Origin: Acidimicrobiaceae bacterium
GTDB taxonomy: Bacteria > Actinomycetota > Acidimicrobiia > Acidimicrobiales > Aldehydirespiratoraceae
Assembly (NCBI GenBank): GCA_009842325.1
Contig: VYFQ01000025.1
Location: forward strand, 1-64,000
Reading direction: 5' to 3'
DNA length: 64,000 nucleotides
This document shows positions 60,049-64,000 of this stretch, in pieces. The number at the start of each line of letters is the position of its first letter. The first letter of the stretch is position 1. A program made the translations under genes and the position numbers. The notes beneath the pieces were generated by a model that made no database searches, was not told where the DNA came from, and saw nothing but the letters and a program-made list of their open reading frames with translations.

Positions 60049-61526
60049 CCGGGTTGATCTCCCTCGCGATCGTCGCCCCGCTGGTGGCCGCGGCCTGCAG
60101 CCTCGCCCTGCGCTCCCACCCCCTCGGACGTGACATAGCAGTCCTCGCCGGCCTGGGCTCGGCCGCCCTCGCCTCGCACATCATGCTGGTCACCGTGGCC
60201 CGTGACGGCACCCACACCGTCGCGGTCGGCGGTTGGGCGCCGGAACTCGGCATCATCCTGGTGGCCGACCTCTTCGCCGCTCTCATCCTTCCGGTCGCGC
60301 TGACGATCATCTTCGTGGTGGAGATCTTCGCCATCGGCCAGCGCCGGACGGTCTGGGCCGCCAACCCGGAGTTGAGCGGGCCGCTGCTGTGCGTGCTCAC
60401 CGCCGGGGTGTCGCTGGCCTTCCTCACCGGAGACCTGTTCACCCTCTTCGTCGCCTTCGAGTTGATCCTGGTCTCCAGCTACGTGCTGCTGACCCACCAG
60501 GGCAACCGGAGCCAGGTCAGGGCGGGCATGACCTACGTGGTGATGAACCTGCTGGCCTCAACGCTGTTCCTGTTCGGCGTGGCCTTCGTCTACACGGCCA
60601 CCGGCACCGTGAACATGGCGCTGCTGGCCGAGCGGATACCGCAGCTTGAGACCGGGGTCCGGCTCGGCATCGGCGCATGGTTCCTGGTGGTCTTCGGGAC
60701 AAAGGCCGCGGTGTTCCCTCTGTTCAGCTGGCTGCCGGACTCCTATCCCACCGCGCCCACCACTATCACCGCAGTGTTCGCCGGCTTGCTGACCAAGGTC
60801 GGGATCTACTCGATGATCCGGTTCCACAACCTGATGGGAATGGAGGATCTGGGGCCGATCATGCTGCTGGTGGCCGCCCTCACCATGGTGGTCGGCGTCC
60901 TCGGGGCTCTCGCGCAGTCGGACGTCAAACGCATCCTGTCGTTCCACGTCATCAGCCAGATCGGCTACATGTTCATGGGTCTCAGCCTCTTCACCGTGGC
61001 CGGCACGGCCGGAGCCATCCTGTTCCTGATCCACCACATGCCGGTCAAGGCGGTCCTGTTCCTCGTGGGCGGCCTGATCGAGAACCACGAGGGCTCGAGT
61101 TCGCTGGACCGGTCCGGCGGCCTCGCCGCTCGCGAGCCGCTGGTGGCGGTGATGTTCGCGATCCCGGCCCTGAGCCTGGCCGGGATCCCGCCCTTCTCCG
61201 GCTTTGTGGCCAAACTGGCGGTCGTCTCGGCCGCCATCGACCAGAGAGGCACGGTGGTCGTGGTGGCCGCGCTGGTAGCCGGAGGCTTGACCCTGCTGTC
61301 CATGGCCAAGATCTGGAACGAGGTCTTCTGGGGCCGGCGCGCCGACGGTCCCCGCCCCAGTCCCGCCCCGCGCCGCGGCCGGCGCACCATGCACGCCGCC
61401 ACGGCGCTGGCGGTGGCTGGCACCCTGATGGTGGCGCTGTTCGCGGGAACGCTGCTCGATCTCTCGACCGAGGCAGCCGAGAACCTGCGCAGTCCGGCCA
61501 GCTACATCGCGGCGGTTCGGCCGTGA
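60045..61526 (+). CDS. mrpD: Mrp Na+/H+ antiporter subunit D
   Basis: A 493-residue NuoM/N-like subunit with 14 helices. FVAFELILVSSYVLLTHQG carries the conserved helix 5 Glu, and GTKAAVFPLFSWLPDSYPTA the helix 7 Lys region. QSDVKRILSFHVISQIGYMFMG is the broken-helix segment. It is the second proton-channel subunit of Mrp. ATG 60045 overlaps the mrpC stop. Confidence 0.96.
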   Translation: MTGLISLAIVAPLVAAACSLALRSHPLGRDIAVLAGLGSAALASHIMLVTVARDGTHTVAVGGWAPELGIILVADLFAALILPVALTIIFVVEIFAIGQRRTVWAANPELSGPLLCVLTAGVSLAFLTGDLFTLFVAFELILVSSYVLLTHQGNRSQVRAGMTYVVMNLLASTLFLFGVAFVYTATGTVNMALLAERIPQLETGVRLGIGAWFLVVFGTKAAVFPLFSWLPDSYPTAPTTITAVFAGLLTKVGIYSMIRFHNLMGMEDLGPIMLLVAALTMVVGVLGALAQSDVKRILSFHVISQIGYMFMGLSLFTVAGTAGAILFLIHHMPVKAVLFLVGGLIENHEGSSSLDRSGGLAAREPLVAVMFAIPALSLAGIPPFSGFVAKLAVVSAAIDQRGTVVVVAALVAGGLTLLSMAKIWNEVFWGRRADGPRPSPAPRRGRRTMHAATALAVAGTLMVALFAGTLLDLSTEAAENLRSPASYIAAVRP

Positions 61527-62038
61527 GTAGCCGGCGGTATCCGGGAACGCCGCGGCGGGTAGTTACCACCGCCGGCCTCGTCATGGTCTGGTGCGGCCTG
61601 TGGGGCTCTGTGTCGATCGCCAATCTGGTCTCCGGCCTGGCCCTCTCCGTCGTCGTGCTGGCCGCCGACCGGGGGCCTACGGCCCGCCACGTGATCCGTT
61701 TCCGGCCCTTGCTCAAGTTCGCTTGGCTAGTCCTCGTCGACCTCGCCCGCTCCACGATCAATGTGGCCATCGAGATCGCCACGCCCAACGACGGCACGGA
61801 GGAGGTCATCGTCGCCGTCGACCTGCCGGCCACCGGCAGCGAGCACATGCTGCTCCTGTCGGCGTCGATCACCCTCAGTCCCGGGACGGCGGTCGTCGAT
61901 GTCGACCGCTCCTCGGGCCGCTACTACATCCACCTCCTCCACGGCCGCCTGAGCGACGAGACCGTGGCCCACGCCCACAAGCTGGCCAAGCTGGCCTGCG
62001 AAGCCCTGCCGACCTCCAATCCGATGGGCGTCCGATGA
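61523..62038 (+). CDS. mrpE: Mrp Na+/H+ antiporter subunit E
   Basis: A 171-residue MnhE-type protein with two N-terminal helices (TTAGLVMVWCGLWGSVSIAN and LVSGLALSVVVLAAD) and a soluble C-terminal domain containing LSASITLSPGTAVVDVD and the FxLHxL-like YYIHLLHG. Start GTG 61523 overlaps mrpD as GTGA. The C-terminus reaches the mrpF ATG by a further overlap. Confidence 0.93.
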   Translation: MSSRRYPGTPRRVVTTAGLVMVWCGLWGSVSIANLVSGLALSVVVLAADRGPTARHVIRFRPLLKFAWLVLVDLARSTINVAIEIATPNDGTEEVIVAVDLPATGSEHMLLLSASITLSPGTAVVDVDRSSGRYYIHLLHGRLSDETVAHAHKLAKLACEALPTSNPMGVR

Positions 62039-62319
62039 TGATCGCACTGGCCGCCGCCGGCTTTGCAATTGCCGGACTCTGCGCCGTCTACCGAGTGGTG
62101 CGCGGCCCGAGCCTGGCCGATCGAGTGATCGCCGTTGAGGTGGCCCTCGTCTCGCTGGCCGGCGGCATCGTCACCGACGCCACCAACCGCGACAGCCACA
62201 CCCTCCTCGCAATCATCACCGTGATCGCCCTAGTCGGGCTGGCGGGCACGTTCGCGGCCAGCCGGTTCCTGGAGCGCGATGCAGAGCGCTCGGCCTCGGG
62301 CGAGAGGACCACGCGATGA
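62035..62319 (+). CDS. mrpF: Mrp Na+/H+ antiporter subunit F
   Basis: A 94-residue three-helix protein. RVVRGPSLADRVIAVEVAL is the MnhF signature, followed by DSHTLLAIITVIALVGLAGTFAASRF. ATG 62035 overlaps the mrpE stop as ATGA, and a second ATG follows directly. The C-terminal tail is charged. Small subunit of the Mrp complex. Confidence 0.94.
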   Translation: MMIALAAAGFAIAGLCAVYRVVRGPSLADRVIAVEVALVSLAGGIVTDATNRDSHTLLAIITVIALVGLAGTFAASRFLERDAERSASGERTTR

Positions 62320-62654
62320 GGGTTGCGGCCGAGGTGGTGATGGTCGCCGGTGCGGTCATCGCAGTCCTGGCCGGCATCGGGCTGCTCCGGTTCTCGACGC
62401 CGTTCGCCCGGATCCAGGCCGCTGGCAAGGCCAGCCCGGTGGCTCTGCTGCTGATGTCGGTAGGGGCCGCTCCCCTGCTCGGTTGGCGTGGATTCGCCTA
62501 CCTGGCCATCGCGGCGGGCGCGATGATCGTCACGCTGCCCATCGTCGCACACCTGCTACTTCGGGCTGTCCACCGGACCGACAGGATCGATCACCTAGCC
62601 ATGGACGACTTAGCGGCCGACGAGGAAGGCGAGACGCACCTCGGTTCCTTCTGA
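62316..62654 (+). CDS. mrpG: Mrp Na+/H+ antiporter subunit G
   Basis: A 112-residue three-helix protein. GIGLLRFSTPFARIQAAGKASPVALLL is the conserved MnhG region (LRxPDxYxRxHAAxK in relatives). It closes the seven-gene operon. Its last 45 bases overlap the end of the convergent RsbW-like gene, so the acidic tail (DDLAADEEGETHLGSF) is coded on both strands. Confidence 0.93.
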   Translation: MRVAAEVVMVAGAVIAVLAGIGLLRFSTPFARIQAAGKASPVALLLMSVGAAPLLGWRGFAYLAIAAGAMIVTLPIVAHLLLRAVHRTDRIDHLAMDDLAADEEGETHLGSF

Positions 62655-63035
62655 GCTGGAGTCAATGCTCGATTGGTCGGCCAGGGCCCGCATGATGGAG
62701 ATGCCCATGCCGGACTCCCGGCCGAGCCGGGCTTCTGACTCCGGGGGCGGCATCTCCGGCAGCGCGTCCACGTCGAAGCCGGGACCCTCGTCGCGCACCG
62801 TCACAACCACGCTTCCATTGGAGCAGCGGCAACAGACCTTCACGGGACGGGTGCTACCGGAGCGGATGTGGGCCTGTATGGCGTTGGTGGTCGCCTCGGA
62901 CACCGCCACCCGGAGGTCGTCGATGCGGGACGGCTCGAGGCTCGGCGCCAACTCGGCTGCCGCGGCCACAACCAGTCGCACCAGAGACACGTAGTCGGCC
63001 CGGGCCGGGATCTCGATCTCGACTACGTCGCTCAT
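62610..63035 (-). CDS. RsbW/SpoIIAB-like anti-sigma kinase (HATPase_c)
   Basis: A 141-residue GHKL ATPase. N-box VAVSEATTNAIQAHI, G1 box VRDEGPGFD, and G2 GMGISIMRALAD are present. Such proteins bind a sigma factor or phosphorylate a STAS partner. The partner STAS gene overlaps as ATGA. No sigma-B-like gene is in the window, so its target lies elsewhere. It is convergent with mrpG, sharing 45 bp. The neighbour beyond the STAS gene is a TadE-type gene. Confidence 0.88.
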   Translation of the reverse strand: MSDVVEIEIPARADYVSLVRLVVAAAAELAPSLEPSRIDDLRVAVSEATTNAIQAHIRSGSTRPVKVCCRCSNGSVVVTVRDEGPGFDVDALPEMPPPESEARLGRESGMGISIMRALADQSSIDSSSEGTEVRLAFLVGR

Positions 63036-63412
63036 GGCCGCCTCCGCGTGGAGGCCGCGCCATCGGAGACGACCGCGGACAGCTCAGACAGAGTGTCGAT
63101 CGAATCGTGCAGCGCCAGGATCCTGTCCAGGTCGCAGATCTCGAACACTCTTCGGATGCGGGACGACGGACACACCAGAGCCAGTTCGCCGCCTCGCTGG
63201 CGCACTCGCTTGAGCGCGCCGACCACCGCCCCTAGGCCGAACGAATCGACGAAGTCCAGCTCCGACAGGTCGAGAGCCAGCAGGCGGGAACCCTCGGCCA
63301 CCGCGGTGACGACGGCCTGGCGCATGTCGGGCGCCCCGACGACGTCAAGCTCGCCACCGACGCTGAGAACGGTCCACGGCGGCTGCTCACTGCGCCGGAT
63401 CGTGACGGACAC
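63032..63412 (-). CDS. STAS-domain anti-sigma-factor antagonist
   Basis: A 126-residue SpoIIAA/RsbV-like protein. GGELDVVGAPDMRQAV and LDLSELDFVDSFGLGAVVGAL hold the phosphorylatable Ser57. The unphosphorylated form would bind the anti-sigma kinase encoded next to it and free a sigma factor. Start GTG 63412. The C-terminal tail is basic (STRRRP) and runs into the RsbW-like start. Confidence 0.9.
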   Translation of the reverse strand: MSVTIRRSEQPPWTVLSVGGELDVVGAPDMRQAVVTAVAEGSRLLALDLSELDFVDSFGLGAVVGALKRVRQRGGELALVCPSSRIRRVFEICDLDRILALHDSIDTLSELSAVVSDGAASTRRRP

Positions 63413-63481
63413 AGACCAAAACGGTACCGCCTGTCCGGATCGACTTGGTGACTCCGGGCCGCTGGAGTGCCGTCCAGCCGT

Positions 63482-63889
63482 CTATTCGAGGCGCATGGTG
63501 GCGCGGGCCTCGAACACCGCGTCGGAGACCAGCGGTCCCACCAGCGGAACGTCGGTGGGCTCGGCGTAGCGCAACTCCACGATTGCCCGGCCGCCGGCTC
63601 GCCGCACCGACACCGTCAGCCGTCCAGGGTCCAAGTCGGCCGCGGCCAGCGCGGCGGAGCGCACCCCACCATCACTCACACCGACTGCCGCGGAGCGCAC
63701 CGCTTCCCGGGCTGCGTGCGTGACCAGCACTCTGGTCCGGACGAGCAGGCCCACCTGCACGAGGGCCAACAGCATCAGCGCGAAGACCGGCATCACCAAC
63801 GCCAACTCCACCGTCGCCTGTCCCGATTGGCGCGACCGTCCGGACCGGTGCGACCGTCCGGACAAGTGACCGGAGCGTCCTGCGATCAC
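63482..63889 (-). CDS. TadE-family pseudopilin
   Basis: A 135-residue protein with a clear TadE signature: a basic N-terminus, then GQATVELALVMPVFALMLLALVQ (Glu in the hydrophobic helix), then VLVTHAAREAVRSAAVGV. It is a minor subunit of a Tad/Flp pilus or related secretion system. Start GTG 63889 overlaps the stop of the upstream partial gene as GTGA. It belongs to a second Tad locus that continues past the right edge. Confidence 0.88.
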   Translation of the reverse strand: MIAGRSGHLSGRSHRSGRSRQSGQATVELALVMPVFALMLLALVQVGLLVRTRVLVTHAAREAVRSAAVGVSDGGVRSAALAAADLDPGRLTVSVRRAGGRAIVELRYAEPTDVPLVGPLVSDAVFEARATMRLE

Positions 63890-64000
63890 GAGACCATGTT
63901 GGCGACCGTGTCCACCATCTTGTCGAGCAGCCACCCGATCTTGCCCGAGCCGGTCGCCCAGGTCACCAGCAGCAAGGCCACTGCGGCCGCGCCGACGAGC
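63886..64000 (-). CDS. C-terminal end of a small membrane protein (5' end outside window)
   Basis: On the - strand the frame reads a hydrophobic helix (LVGAAAVALLLVTWATGSG) and a short amphipathic tail ending DKMVDTVANMVS, then TGA overlapping the next gene as GTGA. Size and place before tadE suggest a pilin-like or Tad-associated small membrane protein. Only 37 residues are visible. Confidence 0.6.
   Translation of the reverse strand, partial: LVGAAAVALLLVTWATGSGKIGWLLDKMVDTVANMVS

Noticed and set aside
62610..63412. Regulator of the mrp operon
   Set aside because: The RsbW/STAS pair is convergent with mrp and follows a TadE-type locus in direction. There is no direct evidence for control of mrp.

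Overview
The window is about 64 kb of very GC-rich bacterial DNA from an actinobacterium. The order clpC, lysS, coaX, panC, a DUF2520 gene, folK, hpt, tilS and a DUF2342 zincin resembles the conserved Mycobacterium tuberculosis Rv3596c-Rv3626c region. A SigR/RsrA-type redox pair, an F420-type luciferase-fold oxidoreductase, many GTG starts and 4-nt stop/start overlaps, and leaderless-looking promoters agree. I would guess Acidimicrobiia, but the placement below phylum is inference.

Left end (1-6924, + strand): a Tad/Flp-type pilus assembly operon. It holds a Thr/Pro-repeat surface protein, a SAF-domain CpaB-like protein, a CpaF ATPase with an extra N-terminal TadZ-like part, TadB, TadC, a pilin-sized membrane protein and three TadE-like pseudopilins. 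A DMT-type permease, a tRNA-Thr(TGT) with a hairpin behind it and an SDR oxidoreductase follow.

Accessory island (9376-34590): a catabolic locus, mostly one long leftward operon. It encodes three alpha/beta hydrolases, an MhpB-like class III extradiol dioxygenase, an M20-fold protein lacking metal ligands, a CarAa-like Rieske oxygenase, an amidase, a branched-chain-type ABC importer with a LivM-LivG fusion and its binding lipoprotein, an ArsR repressor next to a cytoplasmic SRPBCC-binding-protein chimera, an acyl-CoA synthetase and a three-subunit molybdenum hydroxylase. Rightward genes encode an NDP-forming acyl-CoA synthetase and an IaaM-like flavin oxidase/monooxygenase. An MhpD-like hydratase, an F420-type oxidoreductase and another SDR close the region. 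Together this looks like uptake and degradation of an unidentified aromatic or N-heteroaromatic amide or acid: import, hydroxylation, ring cleavage, meta-product hydrolysis and hydration. The most novel item is the probable ligand-sensing module, in which a cytoplasmic protein fuses a Bet v1/START-type domain to a paralogue of the importer's own binding protein, beside an ArsR regulator.

Core block (35431-56821, mainly - strand): an LppM-like lipoprotein fused to a degenerate HAD domain, ClpC, a polyprenyl diphosphate synthase, LysS, CoaX, PanC, DUF2520, FolK, a phosphatase-fold protein with Cys replaced by His, Hpt, TilS, a zincin, a 43-residue membrane protein, RsrA, SigR, tRNA-Thr(CGT), DNA polymerase III delta prime, Tmk, an MFS exporter, TopA and NhaA. 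A perfect 43-bp repeat occurs twice here.

Right end: a complete seven-gene mrpABCDEFG Na+/H+ antiporter operon (+), a convergent RsbW-like/STAS switch pair (-), and the end of a second TadE-type pilus locus running off the edge. No CRISPR array, insertion sequence or complete prophage was seen.
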